From assembly GCA_964400885.1 (NCBI GenBank), contig CAYNWH010000020.1, positions 1 to 17,019 of the forward strand: 17,019 nt of DNA, given 5' to 3'. The DNA comes from CAYNWH01 sp964400885. Lineage in GTDB: Bacteria > Patescibacteriota > Patescibacteriia > CAIXNZ01. Made by a program: the position numbers and the translations under genes. The first letter of the stretch is position 1; every line of letters starts with the position of its first letter. The notes under the pieces were generated by a model. The model was not told where the DNA came from and ran no database searches. It worked only from the letters and a program-made list of their open reading frames with translations. Below are positions 1 through 6,544 of this stretch, piece after piece.

Positions 1-104
1 TTAAATTTTTAAGCCGATATTTTAAAATTGCTCAAAATAAAATTCAGATAATCAGTGGCTTAAAATCAAGGGAGAAAAAAATAAAATTGAACATTTAACT
101 TTGC

Positions 105-133
105 TTGACATAGAAATAAAAATCCTCTAAGCT
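105..133 (+). promoter_or_regulatory. Sigma-70-type promoter for the 154-654 gene
   Basis: A perfect -35 TTGACA (105-110) is followed, after a 17-base spacer, by TAAGCT (128-133) as a weak -10. The expected transcript start is near 140, just before the AAGGAGGG Shine-Dalgarno sequence, which gives a very short leader. The -10 matches consensus less well than the -35, but the layout closely parallels the promoter at 8532-8560 (TTGACA, 17 bases, TAAGGT). Confidence 0.6.
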
Positions 134-153
134 TGAGTTTTAAGGAGGGAAAA

Positions 154-654
154 ATGAAAAAAGCTCGTTGGGAACTGCTCTTGCTCTGTGTTTTAATCGG
201 ACCGCTTTGTTCAGGCCACCAAAACAACACCAAGGAATACAAAAATGCTGAATTAGGAATCTCTTTTTCTTATCCTGACACATGGATACTGAATGCTGAC
301 TCGGTGGAGAAAACAAGACTGATCAGCCTCTTCTCTTCTGAAGCACTAGAAACAAAAGAAACCACAATGGATCTGGTCAAGGGAGTAAAAGTTGAAATTT
401 ATTTTCTACAAGGAGAAGTAGAGGAGACTTCCCAGCAAAAACAGTGCGGGTTACTAACAAAACAGTCTAAACGCCTAAGGCAATACTGCCAGGAAGCAGA
501 TTCTTGTTTTATTATCATCACCAGAGAAAAAATAAATGGTCAGCTTTATTCTTTTCTTGCCTATATCCCTGAGAAAGAAAAAAGAAAGGAATACTGGGCA
601 ACTTACAATGCCATTATCTTATCTTTTGCTTTTACAAAAAGCGGCTCAAAATGA
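154..654 (+). CDS. Small secreted protein of unknown function, PsbP-like N-terminal motif
   Basis: A 166-residue protein that I do not recognise by name. The ATG at 154 is preferred over an upstream TTG at 133 because AAGGAGGG lies directly before it. Residues 1-21 form a signal peptide (MKK, then a Leu-rich core ending near CSG), so the product is exported. There is a Cys at residue 19, but no good lipobox, so lipidation is uncertain. After cleavage, the sequence ELGISFSYPDTW (about residues 28-39) resembles the start of PsbP/DUF1795-like secreted domains, which typically read 'GxxFxYPxxW'. The rest is charged and mixed alpha/beta, with a Cys pair near residues 99 and 112 and another Cys further on. 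It is transcribed alone, with its own promoter and a terminator overlapping its stop codon. The family assignment is an inference from one motif. Confidence 0.75.
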   Translation: MKKARWELLLLCVLIGPLCSGHQNNTKEYKNAELGISFSYPDTWILNADSVEKTRLISLFSSEALETKETTMDLVKGVKVEIYFLQGEVEETSQQKQCGLLTKQSKRLRQYCQEADSCFIIITREKINGQLYSFLAYIPEKEKRKEYWATYNAIILSFAFTKSGSK

Positions 655-665
655 GTCCGCTTTTT
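636..665 (+). terminator. Intrinsic terminator overlapping the stop codon of the 154-654 gene
   Basis: AAAAAGCGG (636-644) and CTCA pair with TGAG and CCGCTTTTT (ending 665), with an AAA loop and one unpaired T. The arm ends in a T5 tract. The TGA stop (652-654) lies inside the hairpin, so termination is coded within the gene end. The A-tract on the 5' side could also allow leftward function. Confidence 0.85.
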
Positions 666-743
666 AACTTTATCGATTATTGACAAATTTTAATTTTCAT
701 GCTAAAGTTTACTATTAAATAGAACATTAAAAAATAAAAAAGG

Positions 744-774
744 TTGACGGCTATAATGTTTTGGGAGATTAAAT
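744..774 (+). promoter_or_regulatory. Candidate promoter for the MopE-type lipoprotein gene
   Basis: TTGACG (744-749) is a near-consensus -35. The best -10 downstream is TTAAAT (769-774) at a 19-base spacing, or ATTAAA at 18. A perfect TATAAT also occurs at 752-757, but it lies only two bases after the -35 and has no upstream -35 of its own. Which element is used cannot be told from sequence. Either choice gives a leader of roughly 60-80 bases that contains the hairpin at 793-816. Confidence 0.35.
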
Positions 775-792
775 GCTCTCAAGGCCAAAATA

Positions 793-816
793 GCTTGTTA
801 AACAAAGTTAGCAAGC
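793..816 (+). other. Hairpin in the leader of the lipoprotein gene
   Basis: GCTTGTTAA (793-801) pairs with TTAGCAAGC (808-816): nine pairs including one G-T, with a six-base loop. No T tract follows, so it is not a terminator. It sits 10 bases before the SD sequence (about 827-836) and could stabilise the message or tune translation. No known riboswitch is recognised. Confidence 0.4.
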
Positions 817-841
817 AAACCCATTAAAAGGGAGGAATCCG

Positions 842-1783
842 ATGAAACAAGCAAAATTGTTACTCGTTACTTTCTTACTGGCGATGACTGTCTTTTATTT
901 ATCATCTTGCGATTGCCGGGACTGCACCGAAGAAAATCCCATATACATCGTTAAACCCCCGGTTGATCAGGATGGAGATGGCTTTTGTTCACTTTTGGAT
1001 TGTGATGATGGCAATTCTACCATCAATCCTCTGGCCCAGGAAATTTACGGCAATTCAACAGATGAAGATTGCGATGGGTATCTGGGCTATTTTACAGATC
1101 TTTCAACTTCAACTGAATCAGAACCCTTTACCGGCTATTACTCTCTTGATAACGGACAGATTTATATGAATACGACAGCGAATCTTTGGGCTTTTGGAGA
1201 TCCCTCATACAGAGACGGTGATTATGTCTTGGGGCTTGCCACCTTTGACATAAGCACACTGGATCTCTCAAAAAGAATTGACAGAATCCAAATTTTACTC
1301 TTTAAAACCAACTGGGGTAGCTATTGCCCCTACCCACAGATAGAACGCGCCTACATTTACTACTGGTTTATTAATGAAACGGAGTATAATCAACTCTGGC
1401 AAGATTGCCTTTGTGATGAAAATCAAAGCTGTTTTGTCAAAAACACCACCAGCGCCTGCTCCATCCCCCTCTTCGATTTCCAAACAGCGCCTTTTGTAGA
1501 AATCATCAATGGCGGCGGATACGGCGGAGGATTGTCAAGCTGGATTTATGACAGTGATGAGAACTTCAAAAATATTGGCATACTGGCCCCGTGGGAAGCA
1601 ACGGATCCGGAATTTCTTAAGGCGATCCAAGAAAATGCCACCGGTAACTTTTTAACAATTGCTGTTTCCGGATTTTGTTCAACGCCCTTTGTTTCAGGAG
1701 GGGATCTTTACTCGCCAACAAACCTCTATTTCAACAGAGATGGCTATCATGGTCCCAGATTAAGAATCTGGTATCAGGAATAA
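842..1783 (+). CDS. Surface lipoprotein with MopE-type Asp/Cys motif and DNRLRE-like domain
   Basis: 313 residues, ATG preceded by GGGAGGA. The signal peptide ends in the lipobox LSSC with lipidated Cys23, so the protein should be anchored on the outer face of the membrane. A Cys-rich stretch follows (CDCRDC, 23-28). Residues about 42-79 carry the MopE-type pattern DQDGDGFCS..DCDD...NP.A.E...N..DEDCDG, known from putative metal-binding surface proteins; the Asp runs also look like EF-hand-type calcium loops. From about residue 120 the pattern 'LGLATFDIS..DLSKRIDRIQILLFK' resembles DNRLRE-type beta domains of secreted surface proteins. A Gly-rich GGGYGGG segment follows. The remaining Cys residues are probably disulphide-bonded. 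It is a single-gene unit between its own leader and the terminator at 1791. Metal binding is inferred from the family motif, and the DNRLRE match is by eye. Confidence 0.8.
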   Translation: MKQAKLLLVTFLLAMTVFYLSSCDCRDCTEENPIYIVKPPVDQDGDGFCSLLDCDDGNSTINPLAQEIYGNSTDEDCDGYLGYFTDLSTSTESEPFTGYYSLDNGQIYMNTTANLWAFGDPSYRDGDYVLGLATFDISTLDLSKRIDRIQILLFKTNWGSYCPYPQIERAYIYYWFINETEYNQLWQDCLCDENQSCFVKNTTSACSIPLFDFQTAPFVEIINGGGYGGGLSSWIYDSDENFKNIGILAPWEATDPEFLKAIQENATGNFLTIAVSGFCSTPFVSGGDLYSPTNLYFNRDGYHGPRLRIWYQE

Positions 1784-1790
1784 TTAGACC

Positions 1791-1827
1791 AAAACGTGCC
1801 CAGCTAAATAGCTGCGGCACGTTTTTT
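1791..1827. terminator. Bidirectional intrinsic terminator between the lipoprotein gene and yidD
   Basis: AAAACGTGCC (1791-1800) pairs with GGCACGTTTT (1816-1825), with an inner CAGCT/AGCTG stem around an AAAT loop. A T6 tract (1822-1827) ends the rightward transcript. The A-tract on the other side gives T4 for the leftward yidD transcript ending at 1873. It is the strongest hairpin in the window. Confidence 0.92.
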
Positions 1828-1872
1828 AATATATTTATATTTAGTATTTAAATTTTCGGATCTAGAATTCAT

Positions 1873-2139
1873 TCAGGGCACAGGATCATGGCCGCCTTTA
1901 GAAAAAGGGTTGCAACGCACTAATCTTTTAGCGCCTAACCAAACGCCCTTAATTACTCCATACTTAGCAACAGCCTCATATGTATATTGGCTACAAGTCG
2001 GATAATATTTACAGCCCCAAAAGGGGAAGATTTTTGCTAAAGGCCCATGGTCAAAAGAAAGTGTTTTTTGATAGAGTTTGATTACAAAAAGCAAAACCAT
2101 CCTCAGTTGAAAGCTTAAATATTTAAAAATCTTTTTCAT
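1873..2139 (-). CDS. yidD: Membrane protein insertion efficiency factor YidD
   Basis: 88 residues, close to the usual size for YidD. An N-terminal amphipathic/hydrophobic segment (about 8-27) is followed by the family signature: GCKYYPTCSQYTYEAV (42-57), the VWLGAKRLVRCNPFSKGGHDPVP end (66-88), and Cys43, Cys49 and Cys76. YidD is a small membrane-associated protein that helps YidC-dependent insertion of inner-membrane proteins. Its ATG overlaps the rnpA stop (ATGA, 4 bases), indicating translational coupling in rpmH-rnpA-yidD. yidC, usually the next gene, is absent here: the unit ends at the shared terminator at 1791-1827. Confidence 0.95.
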   Translation of the reverse strand: MKKIFKYLSFQLRMVLLFVIKLYQKTLSFDHGPLAKIFPFWGCKYYPTCSQYTYEAVAKYGVIKGVWLGAKRLVRCNPFSKGGHDPVP

Positions 2140-2489
2140 AATGCTCCCATCTTTTTAAAAAGAGAAAGTAGGCCATCTTCTATTTCCTGGGACTTTAAAA
2201 CCTTGCCTTTTTCATTAATAATTTTTGGAGAAACAATAATCACAAAATCAAACCCTTTTTTAATTTTAGGCTGGTTTAAACGAATTATCTCCCGAAGCCT
2301 GCGCTTTATCAAATTACGTTTCGTCGCTTTTTTAGAAACTTTATTGGAAACAATTATCCCGAACCTTGACAATGGCAAGCCATTATCCGCGTACTTTAAT
2401 AATAAAAATGGGGAATAAGTAGATTTTCCCTTTTTAAAAACAAGATCAAATTCTTTCTTTTTAGATAACCGTAAATATTTCTTTAACAT
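2136..2489 (-). CDS. rnpA: Ribonuclease P protein component
   Basis: 117 residues, normal for the family. RnpA binds the catalytic RNase P RNA and helps it mature the 5' ends of tRNAs. The diagnostic RNR motif is clear: KRNLIKRRLREIIR (57-70), after 'FGIIVSNKVSKKA' (43-55), the central beta strand and helix of the fold. The C-terminal 'FDFVIIVSPK' strand is also typical. The gene lies between rpmH and yidD, the classic order. The ATG has no SD sequence; a TATAAT element lies 8 bases upstream (see 2498-2503), so part of its expression may come from a leaderless transcript. A terminator hairpin separates it from rpmH. Confidence 0.96.
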   Translation of the reverse strand: MLKKYLRLSKKKEFDLVFKKGKSTYSPFLLLKYADNGLPLSRFGIIVSNKVSKKATKRNLIKRRLREIIRLNQPKIKKGFDFVIIVSPKIINEKGKVLKSQEIEDGLLSLFKKMGAL

Positions 2490-2497
2490 ATGCTTAT

Positions 2498-2503
2498 ATT
2501 ATA
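2498..2503 (-). promoter_or_regulatory. Candidate -10 element giving a leaderless rnpA transcript
   Basis: On the minus strand TATAAT reads from 2503 to 2498, ending 8 bases before the rnpA ATG (2489). A start 7 bases downstream would fall within a base or two of the ATG, so the mRNA would be nearly leaderless. No good -35 is found at 16-18 bases upstream (TAGGCA). The element overlaps the T tract of the rpmH terminator, so it could instead be simple A/T-richness. Confidence 0.35.
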
Positions 2504-2532
2504 AAAAAACTAGACCTTTTTGCCTAGTTTTT
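2503..2532 (-). terminator. Intrinsic terminator or attenuator between rpmH and rnpA
   Basis: On the minus strand AAAAACTAG (2532-2524) pairs with CTAGTTTTT (2513-2505) across a 10-base loop, followed by two more T. It lies 14 bases after the rpmH stop. The stem is A/T-rich with only two G-C pairs, so termination is probably partial. That would set a higher dose of L34 than of RnpA from the shared promoter. Confidence 0.65.
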
Positions 2533-2545
2533 GGGGAAAATTTAA

Positions 2546-2707
2546 CTATTTCTTGCCTTTTCTTTCATTAGAAACCGTTAATTTATAGCGCCCTTTGGCT
2601 CGTCTTCTTTTTAAGGTTTGATGGCCTTTTTTAGTTTTTTGCCTAACGCGGAAGCCATGAGTTTTTGCTCTTTTTCTTCTTTTAGGCTGATATGTTCTTT
2701 TCGGCAT
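2546..2707 (-). CDS. rpmH: 50S ribosomal protein L34
   Basis: 53 residues, slightly longer than the usual 44-47 because of a short C-terminal tail (SNERKGKK). The protein is extremely Lys/Arg-rich and carries the L34 signature: it begins MPKRTYQPKRRKRAK, then THGFRVR (about 16-22) and LKRRRAKGRYKLTV (about 32-45). L34 is a small protein of the large ribosomal subunit. It is the first gene of the leftward rpmH-rnpA-yidD unit, divergent from dnaA, the conserved bacterial origin arrangement. The ATG has no SD sequence within a predicted leader of about 27 bases. A strong promoter lies at 2741-2769. Confidence 0.95.
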   Translation of the reverse strand: MPKRTYQPKRRKRAKTHGFRVRQKTKKGHQTLKRRRAKGRYKLTVSNERKGKK

Positions 2708-2740
2708 ATGAGAGAATTAAAGATTTAAAATTATGCATAA

Positions 2741-2769
2741 ATAATATCACCTGTGGAAAAATTTGTCAA
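2741..2769 (-). promoter_or_regulatory. Strong rpmH promoter with a DnaA-box-like site in its spacer
   Basis: On the minus strand the -35 TTGACA (2769-2764), a 17-base spacer and the -10 TATTAT (2746-2741) are near consensus. The spacer contains TTTTCCACA (2760-2752), one mismatch from the DnaA box TTATCCACA. DnaA bound there would cover the RNA polymerase site, so repression of rpmH-rnpA-yidD by DnaA is a natural inference. Confidence 0.8.
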
Positions 2770-2907
2770 AAATATAATATTATATTAAGCTAAATCCACA
2801 GTATATCAACAGGCCATGAACATTTCCTGGCATTGTGGAGATTTTGCAATAATTTTTTTTATGTTATTCTTTTTATATATTATAAAATTCTACTAATTTA
2901 TCAGGGG
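2752..2907. other. Candidate chromosomal replication origin (oriC)
   Basis: This lies between the divergent rpmH and dnaA genes, a common oriC site. Three 9-mers share the TCCACA core: TTTTCCACA on the minus strand (2752-2760), AAATCCACA on the plus strand (2792-2800) and ATCTCCACA on the minus strand (2834-2842). Their starts are 40 and 42 bp apart, close to four helical turns, so they would face one side of the helix. From 2843 to about 2907 the sequence is nearly all A/T, suitable for duplex unwinding. Against consensus TTATCCACA the boxes have one, two and two mismatches. The dnaA promoter must also lie in the A/T stretch; an extended -10 (TGTTATTCT, 2862-2870) is possible. The alternative origin site is the dnaA-dnaN gap. 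Confidence 0.65.
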
Positions 2908-2911
2908 AACT

Positions 2912-4300
2912 ATGAATACTCAACAAATTTGGCAAGCTGTACTTGGCGAATTAGAACTCTCTTTAAGTAAAGTTAACTTTACGACTTGGTTTAAGGGCAC
3001 TTTTATTTTTGAGTTTGGCGAAGAAGATATTACAATTGGGGTACCAAACGCCTTTACTAAAAGCTGGCTAGAAAAAAAATATACTAGTGAAATTTTAAAG
3101 GCAATCCGCAATATAACGGAAAGGGAAATCAAAAAAATAAGTTTTAAAGTTGCCTCCATTAAAAAAAGCTCGCCGCAAGAACTTATTAAAGAAGATGCTG
3201 ATCAAAATCAAAAAGCTCCAGAGCATTCCTCTCTGGAAAAACTTACGGCAAAAACAAAAAATCTGCCAACTAGTGCTTATGGGTTAAATCCTAAATATAT
3301 TTTTGACACTTTTATTGTCGGCAAGCATAATGAATTAGCTAGAGCAGCCTCCTTAGCAGTGGCTGCTAATCCTGGACTCACCTATAATCCTCTTTTTGTC
3401 TATGGCGGAGCTGGATTAGGTAAGACGCATTTGCTCCAAGCAATTGGCCATGAATGCTTAAACAGATTCCCTTCTAAGAAAATACTTTATATTACCTGTG
3501 AAAAATTCACTAATGATTTTATTAATTCTATTTCCAATGGCAAAGCGACTAATTTCAAAGATATCTATCGCTCTGTTGATTTATTGCTAATAGATGATAT
3601 TCAATTCCTAGCCGGTAAAGAAGGAACGCAGGAAGAATTTTTCCATACGTTTAACGCCTTGCATCAAAATAACAAACAGGTGGTAATTTCTTCTGATCGT
3701 CCGCCAAAATCGATTCCAGCGCTGGAAAACCGACTATTAACCCGTTTTGAATGGGGCATGATCGCTGATATTTCCTTGCCAGACCTAGAAACTCGCTATG
3801 CTATATTAGAATTAAAATTAAAAGAAAAACAATATTCTTTAGAAAAAGCTATTTTAAATTATCTAGCGACCAATATTTCCAGTAACATCCGAGAATTAGA
3901 AGGAGCTTTAAACAGGATTATTGCTTTTCACCAATTGAATGATACCTCTCCGACTCTGGATTCGGTTAAAAAAATATTGACCGGGCTGACAACAAATCTA
4001 CAAAAAAAATCTCTAACCCCAAAAGATATTATCCATACAGTTGCTACCTTTTATGACATTACTCTCGACGATCTAGTGGGTAAATGTCGAGAAAAAAAAT
4101 TAGTTATTCCGAGACAAATTATTATGTATTTAATGAGAACCGAAATCAAAAGCTCTTTTCCCTCAATTGGGCAGGAATTAGGAGGCAGGGACCATACAAC
4201 GGCCATGCATGCAGTTTCTAAAGTTCGGGGTGATTATGATAACGACGAAAAAGTCCGAAGAGAAATAGAACAACTAAAACAACGCTTGTATAATTTATAA
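2912..4300 (+). CDS. dnaA: Chromosomal replication initiator protein DnaA
   Basis: 462 residues, standard full length. DnaA binds 9-bp boxes at oriC, forms an ATP-dependent filament, opens the duplex and loads the helicase. Domain I spans about 1-82 (IWQAVLGELE, with the conserved W26 region TTWF), with a variable linker to about 118. The AAA+ domain III has Walker A GGAGLGKT (165-172), Walker B LLLIDD (224-229), the arginine-finger region TRFEWG (277-282) and the sensor-2 region RELEG (327-331). Domain IV ends with the box-binding signature GGRDHTTAMHA (424-434). The ATG has a short SD-like AGGGG six bases upstream. It is divergent from rpmH and followed by dnaN after 270 gene-free bases. 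No key residue is missing. Confidence 0.99.
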   Translation: MNTQQIWQAVLGELELSLSKVNFTTWFKGTFIFEFGEEDITIGVPNAFTKSWLEKKYTSEILKAIRNITEREIKKISFKVASIKKSSPQELIKEDADQNQKAPEHSSLEKLTAKTKNLPTSAYGLNPKYIFDTFIVGKHNELARAASLAVAANPGLTYNPLFVYGGAGLGKTHLLQAIGHECLNRFPSKKILYITCEKFTNDFINSISNGKATNFKDIYRSVDLLLIDDIQFLAGKEGTQEEFFHTFNALHQNNKQVVISSDRPPKSIPALENRLLTRFEWGMIADISLPDLETRYAILELKLKEKQYSLEKAILNYLATNISSNIRELEGALNRIIAFHQLNDTSPTLDSVKKILTGLTTNLQKKSLTPKDIIHTVATFYDITLDDLVGKCREKKLVIPRQIIMYLMRTEIKSSFPSIGQELGGRDHTTAMHAVSKVRGDYDNDEKVRREIEQLKQRLYNL

Positions 4301-4570
4301 AAATTGTGTGTAAAAAAAGTTTATAACTTGCAATTTCCTGTTAAAAACCTTTTGAAAAACTAGTTAAAAGTTCTTAATAAAAAAACACAGAGATTGCTCT
4401 CTTGAAATGGCTTAACAATTTATTAACTAGCAAGGGAAGGTGTTATCCCAACTTTATACTCAAGTCTTTAATTCTAAGCTTCGCGTAAATTTTTACTTTT
4501 TCTTTACTTATTAACATACTTATTATCATTATTTCTTAAATAAATAAAAAATAATTAATTTAAAAATATT
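4301..4570. other. Gene-free AT-rich gap between dnaA and dnaN
   Basis: 270 bases with no credible ORF, RNA gene or strong terminator. The last 90 bases or so (from about 4481) are almost wholly A/T, with runs such as AATAAATAAAAAATAATT, and could serve as an unwinding element. Only weak DnaA-box-like sites are present (for example TTATCCCAA at 4443-4451, two mismatches, lacking the CCACA core). Short A/T palindromes (AACTAGTT, and TTAACAATTTATTAA-like) occur in the middle. No good -35/-10 pair for dnaN was found. It is the second choice for oriC after 2752-2907. Confidence 0.5.
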
Positions 4571-5734
4571 ATGAAAATATCATGTACTCAAGAAAATTTA
4601 AATCAAGGATTAAATATTGTTTCACATATTGCCAGTAAAAACACTTCCTTGCCGATTTTAAATAATGTGTTATTAAAAGCAGAAAAAGGCGTTTTAACTT
4701 TAACTACCACTAACTTAGAAATCGGCATTAATTTGCAGGTTAGGGGAAAAATAGAAAAGGATGGCAGTTTTACTGTTAATTCCAAATTACTTAACGATTA
4801 TATTAATTTATTACCCAATCAAAAAATTGATATTGAGTTAAAAGATGATAATTTGGAAATAAAGACGGAACAGCAGGAAACAAAGATTAAAGGCAGTAGC
4901 TCTGATGAGTTTCCTTTAATTCCCAAAGTAGAAAAGAAAACTCCATATCTTTGCAAAATTGAAGATATTTTAAAAGCGCTTTCTCAGGTGCTTTATGCTG
5001 TTTCTGTCTCAGAAACGCGGCCGGAAATTTCAGGTGTTTATTTTCATCTTAAGGAAGATTTGATGACTTTAGCCGCAACAGATAGTTACCGTCTGGCGGA
5101 AAGAAAGATTAAATTAAAAGGCAAAACAACAGAAGAACGAGATGTTATTATTCCGGCGAAGACAGCGCAAGAACTTTTTAGAATTTTGTCAGGTGTTCTG
5201 GGCGTTAATGAAGTGGGTTCCGAAGACTCGGGGGGGACTCAACTGGAAATTTACTTTGAAGATAATCAGGTGCTATTTTGCTTTGACAATGTTGAATTGG
5301 TTTCTAGAATAATCGAAGGCCAATATCCTAATTATAAGCAAATTATCCCAGCCAATTATAAAACCAAAGCCTTGATTAATATTACGGATTTTATTAAAGC
5401 AGCTAAGACCGCGGCTTTATTTTCAAGAACAGGTATTTTCGATATCAATTTAGAATTAAAAAAAGGCAAGCTAATCGTTTCTTCTACGAATAATCAGCTA
5501 GGTGAAAATAAATCAAATCTTGATAGTCTAACAGAAGGAGAAGATAATAAAATTATTGTTAACTATCGGTACCTCTTGGATGGCTTGCAGAATTTAGATG
5601 CTTCTAGTGTTATTTTTGAGATGACAGATTCTGCCAATCCTTGCGTTTTAAAGCCGGCTGAAAGTCTGCCAGAAGGAGAAAAACCCATTGCGGCAGAAGA
5701 TTACCTTTATATTATTATGCCGATCAAGCAATAA
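4571..5734 (+). CDS. dnaN: DNA polymerase III beta sliding clamp
   Basis: 387 residues, within the usual 365-390 range. The clamp is a ring-shaped dimer that tethers the replicative polymerase and other DNA enzymes to DNA. The N-terminus (MKISCTQENLNQGLNIVSHIAS..SLPILNNVLLKAE) is typical, as are the start of domain 2 ('EISGVYFHL...ATDSYRLAERK', about 155-180), the 'VSRIIEGQYPNYKQIIP' motif (about 244-260) and the C-terminal 'YLYIIMPIKQ' (378-387), which closes the partner-binding pocket. It carries small acidic insertions (EVGSEDSGGTQ, about 215-225, and SLTEGEDNK). The ATG has no SD sequence: the upstream bases are only A and T. It is followed by a clear terminator at 5755. Confidence 0.98.
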   Translation: MKISCTQENLNQGLNIVSHIASKNTSLPILNNVLLKAEKGVLTLTTTNLEIGINLQVRGKIEKDGSFTVNSKLLNDYINLLPNQKIDIELKDDNLEIKTEQQETKIKGSSSDEFPLIPKVEKKTPYLCKIEDILKALSQVLYAVSVSETRPEISGVYFHLKEDLMTLAATDSYRLAERKIKLKGKTTEERDVIIPAKTAQELFRILSGVLGVNEVGSEDSGGTQLEIYFEDNQVLFCFDNVELVSRIIEGQYPNYKQIIPANYKTKALINITDFIKAAKTAALFSRTGIFDINLELKKGKLIVSSTNNQLGENKSNLDSLTEGEDNKIIVNYRYLLDGLQNLDASSVIFEMTDSANPCVLKPAESLPEGEKPIAAEDYLYIIMPIKQ

Positions 5735-5754
5735 GTTTCATTTTTCACCTGATT

Positions 5755-5786
5755 AAAAAGAAGCGACTTTGTTAGCTTCTTTTTTT
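5755..5786 (+). terminator. Intrinsic terminator after dnaN
   Basis: AAAAAGAAGC (5755-5764) pairs with GCTTCTTTTT (5775-5784) around a 10-base loop, followed by more T. It lies 20 bases after the dnaN stop, ending the dnaA-dnaN side before the next unit. Confidence 0.85.
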
Positions 5787-5787
5787 A

Positions 5788-5796
5788 TGCTAAAAT
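5788..5796 (+). promoter_or_regulatory. Extended -10 promoter for the exonuclease-transporter-hydrolase unit
   Basis: TGC plus TAAAAT (5788-5796) is an extended -10. The -35 region (TTTGTT, 5768-5773) is poor, as expected for this type. It lies immediately after the T tract of the dnaN terminator and gives a leader of about 28 bases without an SD sequence. The same TGC-plus-A/T hexamer style recurs at 15511-15519. Confidence 0.45.
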
Positions 5797-5830
5797 TAAA
5801 GAAAGAATTTTTATTAAAATAATTAGTTAT

Positions 5831-6544
5831 ATGCCTAAATTAATTTTTGATATTGAAACTATTGGAGAGGATTGGACTTCCTTTGATAAAGCAACTCAAG
5901 AGGCTTTAACCAGTTGGGTTAAAAGAGAATCTTATTCCGAGGAAGCATATAAGAATGCCTTGAATAATGTAAAAAATGGCTTAGGATTTTCTCCTTATAC
6001 AGGCGAAATTGTAGCGATTGGCGTTTTAGAATTGGAAAGTAATAAAGGCGCTGTTTATTATCAAGCCCCAGGCGAAGATTTTAAAGAGTTTGAGGAAGAG
6101 GGCATTAAATTTAAGGCCTTGACTGAAAAAGAAATGCTGACTAATTTTTGGCAAGGAGCTCAAGAATATCAGGAATTTGTTAGTTTTAATGGACGTGGCT
6201 TTGATGTCCCTTTTTTAATGATTCGCTCAGCTGTTTATAAAATAATTCCCACTAAAGATTTAATGTCTAATCGTTATTTAAGCAATCAGAAATTTAATGC
6301 GACCCACTATGATTTAATGGATCTTTTAAGTTTTTATGGCGCTGTGTTGCGGCGGCCAAAACTTCATCTTGTTTGCCGCGCGTTAGGGATCAAAAGCCCT
6401 AAAAGCGACGGAGTTGACGGAGAAGATGTCACTCCACTTTTTAAGGCAAAAGAGTATGAAAAGATTGCCCGATATAATGTAGGGGATTTAAGAGCGACAC
6501 GCGAGCTTTTTATCAAGTGGGATAAATATTTGAATATAAAATAA
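5831..6544 (+). CDS. DEDDy-type 3'-5' exonuclease, PolB-exonuclease-like
   Basis: 237 residues with the complete DEDDy active site of the ribonuclease H-like exonuclease fold. Motif I is FDIET (Asp7, Glu9), motif II is SFNGRGFDVPFL with Asn120 and Asp125, and motif III is YNVGD with Tyr215 and Asp219. This matches the stand-alone predicted 3'-5' exonucleases that resemble the proofreading domain of family B polymerases. It should remove nucleotides from 3' ends of single-stranded DNA or RNA using two metal ions; its true substrate is unknown. There is no signal peptide, so it is cytoplasmic. It is the first gene of a three-gene unit: its stop (6542-6544) directly abuts the next ATG. There is no SD sequence. 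Confidence 0.88.
   Translation: MPKLIFDIETIGEDWTSFDKATQEALTSWVKRESYSEEAYKNALNNVKNGLGFSPYTGEIVAIGVLELESNKGAVYYQAPGEDFKEFEEEGIKFKALTEKEMLTNFWQGAQEYQEFVSFNGRGFDVPFLMIRSAVYKIIPTKDLMSNRYLSNQKFNATHYDLMDLLSFYGAVLRRPKLHLVCRALGIKSPKSDGVDGEDVTPLFKAKEYEKIARYNVGDLRATRELFIKWDKYLNIK

Noticed and set aside
1..104. Possible gene end or RNA at the left edge
   Set aside because: I see only A/T-rich sequence without a convincing frame, hairpin or RNA signature before the promoter at 105.
752..757. Perfect TATAAT upstream of the lipoprotein gene as its -10
   Set aside because: There is no -35 at 16-18 bases upstream, and the TTGACG lies only two bases before it; kept only as an alternative in the promoter entry.
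4301..4570. dnaA-dnaN gap as the main oriC
   Set aside because: It has A/T-rich DNA but no 9-mer with the CCACA core, unlike the rpmH-dnaA region; kept as second choice.
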